A stretch of DNA of 64,000 nucleotides from Megalobrama amblycephala (lineage: Eukaryota; Chordata; Actinopteri; Cypriniformes; Xenocyprididae). A model generated the notes under the pieces. That model was not told where the DNA came from. It did no database searches and saw only the letters and a list, made by a program, of their open reading frames with translations. Positions 13,183 through 64,000 of this stretch are shown in pieces. Position 1 is the first letter of the stretch. Each line of letters starts with the position of its first letter. The stretch is taken from the NCBI RefSeq assembly GCF_018812025.1, contig NC_063051.1, positions 4,198,896 through 4,262,895 of the forward strand. The letters run 5' to 3'. The position numbers were made by a program, and so were the translations under genes.

Positions 13183-14245
13183 ATATTTTGCGCAAAGAAA
13201 ATGTCTAGTTTTAAATTAAATCTTTCCCCCATTTCAATGTGAAAAAACAGTAATGCAGTATAAAAAATAAAAAATAAAAAAAAATCCTGCCCAGACAAGA
13301 TGAAATTAGACATAAACTGAGAACAACACATATTGTAAAGACTTTATCATAAAATATGTAATATTATTCTTTTTTTATATTACTAATGGATGACTCATTC
13401 TTTTCCTCTGGAATTTTCTTTTTACATTTTAGATTAAAATATGGTAGTCTTATGTTATTTTGTATTATATTTTTTTTAAAATATATCTTGTGAGAATGAC
13501 AGTGGCTTGTGTACAAGTAATGGATGAAGGTCAGAAGGCACAAACTACATAGAAATTTTTAAATGGACCAAATCAAATTTAATGCATTTTAAATTGTGTT
13601 TTATTTCTATTAATCAGTCCAAGTGTGAACATAAATATGTGCATTCTGGATATTTATCAAAGGTGTAGCATAAAAAGCAGGCTAGGCACATGATCTGTTC
13701 TTACCTCATTATGTACACAGATGAATGATTGCTTATCTTTAGGGGAGTGGCTCGTGTGCTCAGTCGGAGTTTTAAAACATGTTCTTCTGGTTTTATACTC
13801 CATGCATGACTGATGACGAGCTGCATGTTGTCCTGAGAATAATGCCTCTGAAGTGATGGAGAGTGTGTATAGCTGTAATGCAAGTGGTGGTTTTTACGTG
13901 AGAACTTTAATTCAACTAAATTTTCAGCAACAATTTTTTTTTATAATGAATCTCTTGTACTACTACTTGTAAGTTGTCTGTAGAATTAAATGAATGTAAA
14001 CAGTATTACATAAAATGAACTTAAAATAATATTAAATAATACAAATGTTAAATCATCTTAATAGTCCTAATGGTGAGTGTTATAAGCCATCATGCTCAGT
14101 CAAGCTCACAACTTCCTTATTGCATCTCAGCAGGTGGTATTTCCTTATGAAGCCATAAGGTTATATTTCCTATTATAAACACTCCATCAAATCACTGATT
14201 CTCAATATTGACAAAAAACAAGGACAATGCATGTCAGTTTTCGAT
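13183..14245. other. Intergenic gap before the frmd4b 3' end
   Basis: AT-rich sequence with no exon, no clear repeat ends and no RNA gene that I can see. Confidence 0.4.
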
Positions 14246-15383
14246 TTTAATTCCAATGAATTTTTTTTTTAGACAAATTACTAAGAACCAGCTTGAGAAA
14301 TCCAAACTATATATTATATGCTTTCAAAACAAATCTTTCAAAATGATAAAAACAAATCTCTCTAAAAGGTGAAAAACGTATCAAATGTTTGTACAGTATT
14401 TACAAATACATATACAGTTCCCTTCTGAAGAGAAAGAGAGATGCAGTGTGCTCGTTCATGATTTCCAATCTTTCAGAGTGAGCAAAGTCCATTAGGGTAT
14501 AAAAGTGCAGTATATGGTATTGTACCCTGGCTAATATGAAAACAATTATACTCCCATATAATCATGTTTCAATAATTAGAGCCGTTTAATCCATTTAACA
14601 GGATTAAAAAAGTAACTGAATACTTGGCGATGGCTGACACAAAGTAGAATGTCGCCAGCCATGATTTACTAGTACTTGGTATGTGTAAAAACAGAAATAC
14701 TTTTCGTGACTGGACCAAATGCTAGTTGCACACTAATCAAAAACAGCATTGCTGGTTGTGAACCAAATTAAAATGGTACACAAGTGTAAAGCCCAGTACA
14801 AAGCCAGAAAAGACTGTTATTGTGAATGCACTTGAGAAAATACTGAATGAAAAAGTTTTTGTTGCACCATCACATCCCAAGTACTTTCAGTTTATGAACA
14901 ACAACAACAACAACAACAAAAAAACACTGTAAAAAGTTTGTTGAGAAAAGATAAAACATTAACAATCCAAGTGTGAAAAAACATTGCGGAACATTTTGGT
15001 GAGGGTTTTACACGTACAAAAAAAATCTGTTTTCAATCCTTCATATCATTGTTAGCTTGTGCCTGATGAAACATTATGTTGCAAAATCCTTCAATGTCAC
15101 ACAGTGTATTGAGGGTTAGACAATGTACCCAGTTCATTCTGCCCACAGCATCGTAAGTTTCCACAGCAGCTGTGTCTTGTAGGCAAAGTGCTATCCCATA
15201 GTTTGTTCACGAAGAGAATGCATTGTCCTTTTCTCAAGTCGTCTAGCAGGAACAACTTCACACGCATGTTTTAAGGCTCTCCTCTGGCAACATTCCTAAC
15301 TTCGGAATTCATTGCCATTAATAAGCCAATGGGATGAGAACAAGGCACATGAGAGTGAACAGGAAACAGGTTCTCTCACTCTT
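14246..15383 (-). other. frmd4b: Probable frmd4b 3' UTR
   Basis: About 1.1 kb downstream of the frmd4b stop is free of transposon ends. It contains a CAA-repeat tract (near 14896-14920) and ends near an ATTAAA signal on the minus strand (14246-14251). The 3' end is an inference from the absence of repeats and the position of the signal. Confidence 0.4.
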
Positions 15384-54635
<39,252 letters not shown>

Positions 54636-54760
54636 CGCTGTTTGTTTGGCACACTAGGAAGCTGTGCTCCCTCACAGACTGATGTAACCTAACTGGAGCC
54701 TGGAAGAGCCAGGGTCGAAATGCCACTGGCTGGGTTTGAGGCTCTGTATATAGGCTTCTG
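54636..54760 (-). promoter_or_regulatory. frmd4b: frmd4b proximal promoter with TATA-like box
   Basis: On the minus strand CCTATATACAGAG puts a TATATA at 54752-54747, 112 bp before the start ATG at 54635. That predicts a transcription start near 54715-54720 and a 5' UTR of about 80 nt. No experimental support. Further upstream noncoding exons cannot be ruled out. Confidence 0.45.
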
Positions 54761-55517
54761 TCCAAGACTTTCCCCCTTGGAAGAGCGCACAGAGAGAGGG
54801 CAGGCCACAAACGATCACAGTCAGAGACAAGCCTACTGAGGCTACATAACACAGTGACTGAAGCACATACATAGACAAACTCAGTGATGCACACACTCAT
54901 AAACAAAAGAATGTGACCACAAATAAGTGCAGACTCACATACACACACATATTTACGCAAATTGTACACAATGGCCGCCCTAGCCGTGCCAGTCCCTTCT
55001 CATAAACAAACGTTGTGGTTTCTCTCTGCTTTTTACAAGCGTATGTTTTTTGTGATCAACATTTTACAGACACTTATGTCAGACCAATCAAAAGAGAATG
55101 TTTTGGTAGTTATAGCGAATAAAGTAAAAACTCACAACTTTATTTCTTTGGCTCCTTTCTGGGAAGGTATGGGTTACGATTAGCCGTTTCTGTATGTATG
55201 CGTGTGAAAGTGTGTCTGCTAAGGGTGTAGTTTCCGCCAGACGCAACACTTCTCCACCCGGCATATTCCATAAAGGAAAAATGTATAAAAATACTCACTT
55301 TCATTTTAGCCATCTGCAATATAAGAGGCTGATGTGTTATGACTAACGCCCAAACTCGACAGCAAAATATAGAGGAAATTCAAAGGTCTTCATGGAGAAT
55401 ATGGAATAAAACCGGACATTTTCCATCCTCACCTAAATCTATCACCAATCTGACCTCTAGTTTTCCACAGCAACACTTCCTGTTCCAAATCTGTTTAGTT
55501 TACATTCAAAATGTCAG

Positions 55518-55734
55518 ATATTTATGGAAGCTTGCTTACACCACGGAATAATAATAAAAAAAAAGTAATCACAACTTTTTATCTAACTTTTTTTCTCTCA
55601 ATTGCAAGTATATATCTGCCAAGTCTGACTTTTTTCTCAGAACTGTGAGATATAAACTGTCAAATGCGAGATAAAAACCTTTTTTATTTTTTATTCCATG
55701 GCGGAAACAAGCTTCCATAAATATTCATTTTGTA
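55518..55734. mobile_element. Short MITE, TATTTATGGAAGCTTG ends
   Basis: ATATTTATGGAAGCTTGCTT at the left and the inverse ATATTTATGGAAGCTTGTTT at the right. The AT-rich centre holds TTTTTCTC/GAGATATAAAC words typical of a very common fish MITE. 217 bp. Confidence 0.8.
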
Positions 55735-56311
55735 GCAATCCAAAAGAATGTTTTTCTTTCTCCTCCTGCTGTTTGTGCATTAGTTAGGGTCTTGCATTAC
55801 ACATCTTGGTGTTGAGTTCATGCTTAAGGGTCATTCTGGCAGGAAATTGGACAAATCAAAAAGGAACATGCACACACAGCTGTCATATCTGGCAGTAGTT
55901 TATAGAGAAGTTTATATGTCCCTACATGTTTGGAAGATTTAAATCTTCTAAAACATAAAAGAATGCACTAGAAACAAAGGGATTTGATGCAAACAGCCTG
56001 AAAATGAAAAATAGCTATATGAGACAAACACTTGAACTGGATAAAGCTTGCTAAAATTGCTTATTCCATAAGAGGTAAACAAAATCTCAAAATCATGCAA
56101 ACAAAGTCCATAGAGATAATGCAGAAACAAAAAAGTAAACAAGTGGTAGTTAAGTGGTAGCTCCATCATTAAAATCCACTAAGAAATATGGGCCAATCAA
56201 TAAAGACCACATGCAGGAAGACATAGTAGGAAGGCTGCATGTTCAAGATAAATTACTGTATCATCCACACAGACATGGGCATAGAGTATAATTCATCAAG
56301 ATATATTTAAC

Positions 56312-56323
<12 letters not shown>

Positions 56324-56371
<48 letters not shown>
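56324..56371. repeat. (TA)n microsatellite
   Basis: About 48 bp of TA repeat ending in CACAC. Confidence 0.9.
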
Positions 56372-56375
<4 letters not shown>

Positions 56376-56379
56376 TGTA

Positions 56380-56705
56380 CCCTACTACTATTCAAAAGTT
56401 TTTTTTTTATGTTTTTGAAAAAATGATCATGAAGGCTGAATTTATTTGATCAAAAATACAGTAAGAACAGTACTATTGTGAAATATTATAACAATTTAAA
56501 CAAACTGCTTTCTATTTTAACATTTTAAAATGTAATTTATTCTTGTGATGGTTATGCTGAATTTTCAGCAGCCATTACCCCAGTCTTCAGAGTCACATGA
56601 TCCTTCAGAAATCATTTTAATATGCTGATTTGGAGCTCAAGTAACATTTCTTATCAATATTGAAAACAGATGTGCTGCTTAATATTTTTGTGGCAACCAT
56701 GAAAA
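56380..56705 (+). mobile_element. CAAAAGTTTGG-family repeat copy (3' truncated)
   Basis: ACTACTATTCAAAAGTTTTT, then AAAAATACAGTAAGAACAGT and TCACATGATCCTTCAGAAAT. It is cut off by the TATTA array at 56706. Confidence 0.65.
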
Positions 56706-56758
56706 TATATATTATATTATATTATATTATATTATATTATATTATATTATATTATATT
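56706..56758. repeat. (ATATT)n microsatellite
   Basis: About ten TATTA/ATATT units ending in a poly(T) run, at the broken end of the preceding MITE. Confidence 0.9.
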
Positions 56759-56759
56759 T

Positions 56760-58869
56760 TTTTTTGCATTAGTGTAAAGACCAGTGCTCAACAGTTCCTT
56801 CACTGAGTAGAGCAGCCATTGATGTTGAGGGCTGATTGGATGCTGAGAGGCAAAGAGTCAAGGGTTTGCATTCTGGGAATTCAGACAGCCTGTGGCATTG
56901 GTAAGACTGAACACAGGGGTTAGAAACAGGGCACCCTGCGGTCTTACATTGATCTGTAAAAGCCTCAACCTTAGTGTAAAACTCCAGGCTGAAAACAATT
57001 CAAATTCCACAAAAAATAAGCTTTTTAATATTTTTTCATAATAGTCTAGAATTTAATAATGGCATTCTGAATGAGGCATTCTCTATTTCAATATTTTTGT
57101 ATAATGGCCGGCGCTAAGCCATACAACCGATTTCCCATATTTCTCATATGGCTCCATCAGCTCTTTATTCTCACATAATTTCTAAAAATAATAAAATAAT
57201 AATACATTTTTTTTTTTTTTTAAATCATAAAATGTATGAAAATCTTACTGTACATTATCCATAAATATATAGTTTTATTATATTATGCTTAGATTTATAA
57301 CTTTTCATTTTCAAATTAAATTATCTAATACCCGTATAGTTCAAATATATTTACACTGAAAAACCAAGAGATATTTTATTGTTTGGTTGAATGTGACGCA
57401 AACTCTCACGTTATATAATTTGTTGATTAATGAACCCTTGTAGATTATAAATTTAGCTCAGCATAGAATACACTGAGGAATACGATGTTGAAAGTCATTC
57501 CCAATGGAAGTCTTAGGTAATTCTCTGGGTACATCTGACAAAAAGTATCTGGTTAAACCTCTCAGGTGTGTGTGAGAGAGAGCAAAAACAACACACACAC
57601 ATACATCAAATGCTTAAAATGCAGGCTGTAAATATGGAATGCAAGTACAAACACACAAAGACATAGACATACACAGCATGAGGTTCACACTCAAGAGCTC
57701 CACTATGAAAGAAACAAATAATTGCCTGTATTCACAAACACAGAGCAACCAAGGTTCACGTACTGCCTGCACCTTTAAAAGTAAACACAGCTGTAGCTTT
57801 TGAAGCCATATTTTAGGCCGAAACTCAAAAGAAAGCACATTGTGAAATAAAACAAAAACTTTCACATCAATGTGGGGGAAAAACATCAAATGGCAATTTT
57901 AATTTCCACATGTTGTGTTCAAAAGGCAAAAACATCTGGGAGAACTATGCCCTATGAGTTAGTGATGAGTTTGGTCTGCGAGTCATGCATTATTACAAAC
58001 GTTACACATTATTGCCACAGAAACTGAGATACAGTTACAGCTTCAACCTGGCATTGAATGATGACCTCACACTGGCACTTGTCCGGTGTCATGTGCATAA
58101 AACTCAAGCTCTCAGTGACATAGGATCCTATTCATTTTAATGGCATTGACGCTTGATGGCACCCTGCTGCTAATTAAATGCCTATTGTATTTCCAAAACA
58201 AACAGGACAATCGCATGTTGTATTATATGACGTCAATAGTCAAGTAGTCCTTCAAATAACAGCAATTACATATAGACTGGGCCAGAACGGGGTCATGATC
58301 ACAGTTGAATTTAAAAAATTGCATTCTTAAAATCATAATGAAAAGTAATAATCTTTCATTGTCTCATGGACATTGAGCTTTCAATGCTCTCTTGTATCCA
58401 AATGATCTGCAAATGAATCAGAATTTAAAGGGACATTATGTTTTCAAAACAATGCCGTACAACGAAAGGAAATTCTGACAGCAATTACTGGGTCTTGCTT
58501 ATTAGCCATTCGTACACACAGATTTGTGTGTTCTCAGCTGGTAAAGATACCATCATATGTCAAAAATGATAATATCATGTCCTTCAGAAAAACAAGTCTA
58601 CACCTACACATCTTGGAATTACATGAGGTTGAATAAATCAGGGGCGTTTACTCCGAGGCATTGTCTCCTCAAAAATTCTGTATTAGAAAATAATCAATGT
58701 TACAATGCTGGCTTGTGTGATAAATCCCGCCTCTTGCTTTTGTGCGCGTTCTCCAATCAGCCTGAATGAAGACAATGATGGCATTAATGGGAAAACAAAT
58801 GAAAAAGTAAGTAAACAACTCAGCCACTTGGATTTTACCGCTTTATGTCACGCCAGTGATTTTAGTTTT
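56760..58869. other. Upstream flank, no gene seen
   Basis: AT-rich sequence. An ACACAC-rich patch near 57590-57600 and a poly(T) run near 57208 are the only simple features. No exon or repeat end is recognised. Confidence 0.4.
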
Positions 58870-59148
58870 TAAAGTTATAAATATGGATATTTTTCTTACA
58901 AAAACACATTGCTTTGCTTCAGAAGGCCTTTATTAACCTCCTGGAACCGTATGGATTACTTTTATGATGGATGGATGCGCTTTTTTGGGCTTAGTTACTA
59001 TTCACTCCCATTATAAAGCTCGGAAGAGCCAGGATTTTTTTAAATAATTTTTTATTGCATTTGGCTGTAAAAAGAAAGTCACCTAGGATGGCTTGAAGGA
59101 GAGTAAATTATGGGATCATTTTTATTTTTGGGTAAACTAACCCTTTAA
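58870..59148. mobile_element. Half copy of the AGGATTAG/TTAA MITE family
   Basis: CTTCAGAAGGCCTTTATTAA, ATGATGGATGGATG, CCTAGGATGGCTTGA and GGGTAAACTAACCCTTTAA match the right half of 34837-35594. The left half is missing or replaced. Confidence 0.6.
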
Positions 59149-59269
59149 GATTTTTTATTTTTTGGCTAAAATTGCTTTTAAAAAATTTTCTTTTTCTCTT
59201 TGTTTCAGTCTTTATCTTTCTCCCTTTTATCAGTGCCAAGACAAACTCCCATGGTTACATTCATACACT

Positions 59270-59440
59270 GATATGTATTAATGAGCTAATTTCCACTGAG
59301 AACCCAGAGGAGGGCGGCACAGAACTGCCATCCTCATCACCCTGTGCGGTCCCCCAGCATAGCAATAATGTGACATCAATTACCAAATGCAATATGAGCA
59401 TATTTAATTGGCGGAAAGGGGAAGGCATTTTATGCATCCA
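59270..59440. promoter_or_regulatory. Possible conserved noncoding element upstream of frmd4b
   Basis: Unique, less AT-rich DNA with TATTAATGAGCTAATT and ATGAGCATATTTAATTGG homeobox/octamer-like words, free of repeat ends. It overlaps a 123-codon plus-strand frame (59172-59543) that shows no protein-like features I can defend. Speculative. Confidence 0.2.
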
Positions 59441-59994
59441 GAGGGCACACACACTCAGAAATGATGGGTATGCAGCTGCTCCAAAGTACACGCATGTACA
59501 TCAACAGCTGATGGCCCCAAAAGTGTGCATGACTGTGGTTTGAGAAGTGCAGTGTCTGCATTACACTTTCATTACTGGGATGCCTCCCACACCGTTCAGC
59601 CACTGTACAGAGCAAACACCAAGCGGCTGTTTGACCAGCCCACTGACTCACTGACTGACAGTGTCTCTGTTGGGTTACAGATGGTTTGACAGGTGGATTG
59701 TTGGAAGGGAAATCAATAATATTCTGTAATAAAAGATATCAAACCATCTGTTTTGCAATCTACAAAAATAATAATGCCTTTTCATAACAGAGAGAGATAT
59801 CAAAAACCAGAGCAGGCTACTCTAATAAATTTAGCTCTGTTGTATTTTAATTTAAAATTCCTTGGGAAAAAAACATAGGGCTCTGATATTGAGTTTAACC
59901 CTTAGTATTAAAGTTTGGCATATAACCTCAAATCATTAAATCTTTTATAAGCAATCAAACATACCATTTTCACTTTGTGGGTGATAAAACAGTA

Positions 59995-60302
59995 AGGTGA
60001 CAGTAAAGAAATGTATGATGTTATAAAATATTTCTGTTTCAAATAAATGCTAATCTTTTGAACATTTTATTCATCATATAATTCTGAAAAAGTAACACAG
60101 TGTCCACAGAAACATTGAGCAGCTGTTTTCAACAAATCAGCATATTAGAATGATTTCTGAAGGATCATATGACCTGAAGACTGGAGTAATGATGCTGAAA
60201 ATTCAGCAGGAATAAATTACATTTTAAATTATATTCAAATAGAAAACAGTTATTTGAAATTGTAATAATATTTCATAATATTACTGTTTTACAGTATTTT
60301 TT
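59995..60302 (-). mobile_element. CAAAAGTTTGG-family repeat copy (partial)
   Basis: CAGCATATTAGAATGATTTC and GAAATTGTAATAATATTTCA place it in the family, reverse orientation. Both terminal CAAAAGTTTGG ends are lost. Confidence 0.65.
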
Positions 60303-60365
60303 AACAATAGTTTATCTGATGGATATTAAGATCATAGAGACTATTTTGACTTGGGCTGGTGTGCA

Positions 60366-60475
60366 ACCATCTAGAAACCACCCGGAACACCCTAGCAACA
60401 CATTAAAATCCATTCAGAACACCTTATCAACAGCACAGAAACACCCTAGCAACCATCCACAACACCTAGCACCAC
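60366..60475. repeat. Degenerate minisatellite (CCCTAGCAACCAnnnAGAACA)
   Basis: About five diverged units around AACACCCTAGCAAC, of a kind scattered through cyprinid genomes. No coding function is apparent. Confidence 0.6.
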
Positions 60476-60562
60476 TAAAAATCTTTTAGTCTTTGCTATA
60501 TTGTCAGCGTAGTTTAAAAAAATTGACTCTTTATGAAGATTAAGAAATATAAGCTTAAGCCT

Positions 60563-61080
60563 TCATGAATATTTAGGCCTTGAGGCATTTATATTACAGT
60601 AAGTCTTTGCTTTATGTGTCATGATGGGGTTTAAGTATTTTGTCGTCACAGAGAGCCCATTGAAGTGTCTGTTTGATTGGGATTTGGGGCTGATATAGGC
60701 CACAGCACACAGAGCTGGGTTATGTTGAAACCTCTGAACCATGACAAAAAGGATGGGTGTGAGTGTGTGTGCGCATAACACAGATGCCACGGAGCAGACG
60801 GGGGAGGTGGTCACTGCTGCTTCTGCCCAGTGCTCTGCGCGCACTGTCTGTCTGCCCCCTCTAATAAGGTCCCCACGGGATTGTGGGTGCAGGGACTTTT
60901 CAGAACGGTAGATTGAGAACGTGGGGCCACTGGGTTTAAATATCATTTGCAAGAGATGAAAACCATGAATGGATTCTCCTAGTTTCACTGTAGGGGGGGG
61001 CAGACAATGGCAGAGAAGAAAATCTGACAGAGCAAGAAAGAGCAGTGGAGAGATAAAGACAAAGACAGAATAAACCATTT
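60563..61080. other. GC-richer block upstream of frmd4b, no gene claimed
   Basis: The part at 60760-60910 is clearly more GC-rich than its surroundings (GCTCTGCGCGCACTGTCTGT). It could be a distal promoter or conserved element. A 171-codon minus-strand frame crosses it but looks like chance: leucine-rich patches, no domain, no splice logic. Confidence 0.25.
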
Positions 61081-61644
61081 CAAAGGGTGAATATTTTTGT
61101 CAACTATTTATATTAAATAATCTCTATATCTATGCAAACTGATTCGAACACTGTATCAAAATTGCTTATTGTACAAAAGTAAACAAACGGTTTTTTAAAA
61201 TCAAGCACTAAAATAGGGTGAATTCACACTTTTTGCCATTGAGAGGACTTGGAAAGTGTCCCAATCAACCTGAATTTACCCCTATAAATAAACTGAGTAG
61301 GCCCAACAATATGCAAAATTATTAACATCATTCAGAGCATAAAACACATGGTGGCTGGCACTAGCCATGTTGAACAATGAACCTTTATTTAATGTAATTT
61401 ATTTATTTATTTCACCTTGCATAGTTTTGTTCATGTTTTTTGTTGATGAGGACATGACAAGCGCTCTGTCATCTACCTTTTTGGCTGCTTTTTTTAAATG
61501 ACAGATGAATTTGATCCAAAATACTGTAGATTTTGAATGGATACACAGACTTTGAGGTCAATCCAAAAAGTTATGGGAAGCATTTTCAACTCTCTAATAA
61601 AAATTCTAGGACTGGAAAAAGCAACACAAAATTTCTGTGATTAC

Positions 61645-62293
61645 TACACTGTAAAAAAATGACCGTGATTTTAACAGTAAAAGACTGTAAAAATGCTGCG
61701 GTGAAAAACTGTTAATTGGTTTACAGAAAGTTTCCATACTATATACGGTGAATAACTGTAATAGATCTAACGGTACATTTAATGTAATTTTACGGTAAAA
61801 TACCATTAAATTCACAGTTTTTGGAAGTGAAAAATATCAATTCATTGTAAAATTTACAATGAAAAACATTAGGGTTTTATGTTACATCTAATGTTGTTAA
61901 ATTAATGTTTATTGTATTTTTAAAAATTTCATGCATGTTACCATGATGGTGTTTAGTGTGTGTGTGAATGACACTGTGTGCACCTTCTATATGTTAGTGT
62001 TGTCCTTCTCAGCTTGTTGAAAATCTGCTTGTGATGAACTTTGATTCATCATGTGACTCTCATCACCACTGTGATTGGTGACTGTCAGTGTATTATAAAG
62101 GTACAAAACAGATATAATGTTAATTTACCAACCTAATGAAGTACTAATATCAGTTAATGAAATACGTTATTTTACCGTAAATTTAACAGATTTTTTTTTT
62201 TACGTTGCTACTGTATTTTTTACGGTAAAGTTCTGGCAACCACAGCTGCCGGTTTTTTACCGTAAATTTTACTGGGATTTTTTTTACAGTGTA
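61645..62293. mobile_element. ACACTGTAAAAAA-type MITE, second copy
   Basis: Ends ACACTGTAAAAAAATGACCG and, inverted, ACACTGTAAAAAAAATCCCA, with TA on both sides. It is a near-identical reverse match to 10911-11579 over long stretches (TTAATTGGTTTACAGAAAGT, ATAGATCTAACGGTACATTT). Confidence 0.8.
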
Positions 62294-64000
62294 CTGTCTG
62301 CATTTAAATAATTAACGTAATTAATGCAGTCTCCCTTTTTCACTACCTGAGGCTACAATTTTGTTTTTCTCCACTTAATTTGGCTAGTGTTATATGCTCA
62401 TGCTATTAATCACACAGACCCGTATGATTTATTTATTATTTCTAAATCGATTCACCTCCCTAAAAATGTTAATACCATTTTTTATTTGATTATATGGTTT
62501 TTGTATTTTATTATTTTATATTTAGCACTGTCTGTGACTTTTTTGGGGGTCCTGACCCACCAGTTAAGAAGCACTGACCTATTGCATGTTCCCTCTTATG
62601 CGTCACATAACTTATTGGCAATTTCTTATAAAATTATGTGCACAGTCACACTATATACATAAAACATTCTGAAGTTCATAGCTGAATGAACCCTCACCCT
62701 GATATGTTTATATATGCGCATTTTTCTGAATTTGTAATCTTAGTGCTACTGAAGCATAAGAAGTGTTTAGCTTATCCCATTCCCAACTCTCTTGGCTCTT
62801 GTCCTTATTAATATTTAATGATCTCTCCCGCTTCACAACGCATCTCCAACTATATATTATGCAAACTACCACTGTGTTAACATTTAAAAACATGTGTATA
62901 GAAACTTATGTCCTTGTCTCTTGTCATACCCTTAAAATACAGTGTGACATCTCACCTTAATTTCAGCCATGCTAAAGTGATAATTTTCCTCCTTTCTGGC
63001 CTAAAAGATAGGGAATAATTTTTGGAGATGGAAAAATCTGTTTTTTAATAAATACAGATGAGTTATAACATTTTTATTGCAGCACAACAGGCTGGGTTCG
63101 AGCTAAGGATACTGCTGTAAAAGGGCCATGTTTAAATGTTTTCAGACAAGGAACACAAACTCAGTCTCTTGTAAAATTATTTATATCTCACTAGAACTCG
63201 TATTGGAATTTACCAAACGTGCAAAATGATCCTGTAATAATTCAGAGTCCTTAAACATGTGGTGGATGAGAACATTTTATAAATTTCTGTTCATTTAGGC
63301 TTTTCAGAATGCATTATACTGCTTGCTAAATATTGTGAAGTATACAAAAAATTGTGTGAAATAATATATGCATTCACATGCAACATTTTTAAGCAACAGT
63401 ATGTACAGTATACATACTACTAAAGAAAATAGAACAATAACAAGATGCTTTTCTCAACATTGCCTTAATTCTACTGAGTCCACGAACAGGAAACAGAGGG
63501 ATAGAACAATCAGATTACTTTAACTGTGATCTTTATCCTCTTTCATGCGGGTAAATGGCCCACAGACACATGCCATGTGTCGGTATAAATAAACAAGACA
63601 GGCACAGCAGGGTAAGCAAATGCATGAGCAAGTAATTCACAGACATGACAAGTTGGATCACAACATGCCACCTGCACTCTTTGCTCTAAATCTTATCACG
63701 ATGATCTAGTCATACAAGATGTTTTGCTTTGTTTAGTAGAAGAAGAAAAAAAAAAAACAATTCAGCAAAATCGCCAAAATTCTCAGAAAAAAAGATAAAG
63801 AATTCATTGTGAATTGCTGATGATGTATGAAACTACAGCAGCCTTAGTCACAAAATCCTGTAAAGCTTTACTAACCCCTTTGGGCAACAGTTCATTCACC
63901 TCTTGCTGGTCATTCATGGCATGAGAAGGTCATCGCCCTTTGTCAAAACCTTATCAAGTCCTATGCCCCACCCCAAGGCTAGTCATACCTGGCGGTCAGC
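62294..64000. other. Right flank, no gene seen
   Basis: AT-rich sequence without recognised exons or repeat ends. In the last 13 bases the minus strand reads ACCGCCAG followed by GTATGA, which could be a splice donor of an exon beyond the window, but one donor is weak evidence. Confidence 0.3.

Noticed and set aside
60563..61078. 171-codon minus-strand frame
   Set aside because: Long, but no domain, no splice context and mixed low-complexity content. More likely chance in a GC-richer noncoding block.
63988..64000. Extra 5' exon of frmd4b at the right edge
   Set aside because: Only a GTATGA donor-like word and 13 bases are visible. Exon 1 at 54474-54635 already gives a complete N-terminus.

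Overview
The window looks like nuclear DNA from a ray-finned fish, most likely a cyprinid (zebrafish, carp or goldfish relative). The evidence is split genes with GT-AG introns, AT-rich introns and a dense load of short inverted-repeat DNA transposons (MITEs) of types common in cyprinids. I cannot name the species from sequence alone.

Three protein genes can be assembled exon by exon. (1) TRNT1, the CCA-adding tRNA nucleotidyltransferase, runs leftward; its first five coding exons are at 442-1976 and the C-terminal part lies beyond the left edge. (2) ARL6IP5 (PRA1 family protein 3) runs rightward at 3008-5220, in three coding exons giving 194 aa. It shares a roughly 1 kb divergent promoter region with TRNT1. 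(3) FRMD4B, a FERM-domain scaffold that binds cytohesins, runs leftward from 54635 to 15384. I find 23 coding exons whose phases all agree, totalling 3018 nt (1005 aa), close to the 1034 aa of the human protein. It includes a 23-nt microexon and a 54-codon first exon with a TATA-like box 112 bp upstream.

Layout: 1-2 kb, TRNT1; 2-3 kb, divergent promoter; 3-6 kb, ARL6IP5; 6-14 kb, intergenic and full of nested transposons (the human neighbour LMOD3 is not seen here); 14.2-54.6 kb, FRMD4B, with introns peppered by MITEs; 54.7-64 kb, upstream flank with no gene recognised, a few MITEs and possibly regulatory sequence.

The most unusual points are: a 225-nt, splice-phase-compatible extra exon near the 3' end of FRMD4B that would replace the usual C-terminus; an orphan open frame with a consensus donor in FRMD4B intron 11; a Russian-doll nest of transposons at 10.1-13.2 kb; at least six unrelated-looking short elements, all flanked by TTAA and beginning with AG; a Harbinger-type MITE that still carries the start of its Myb-like protein; and a long fold-back element at 8.55-8.97 kb. 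I saw no CRISPR array, prokaryotic gene or complete viral gene.
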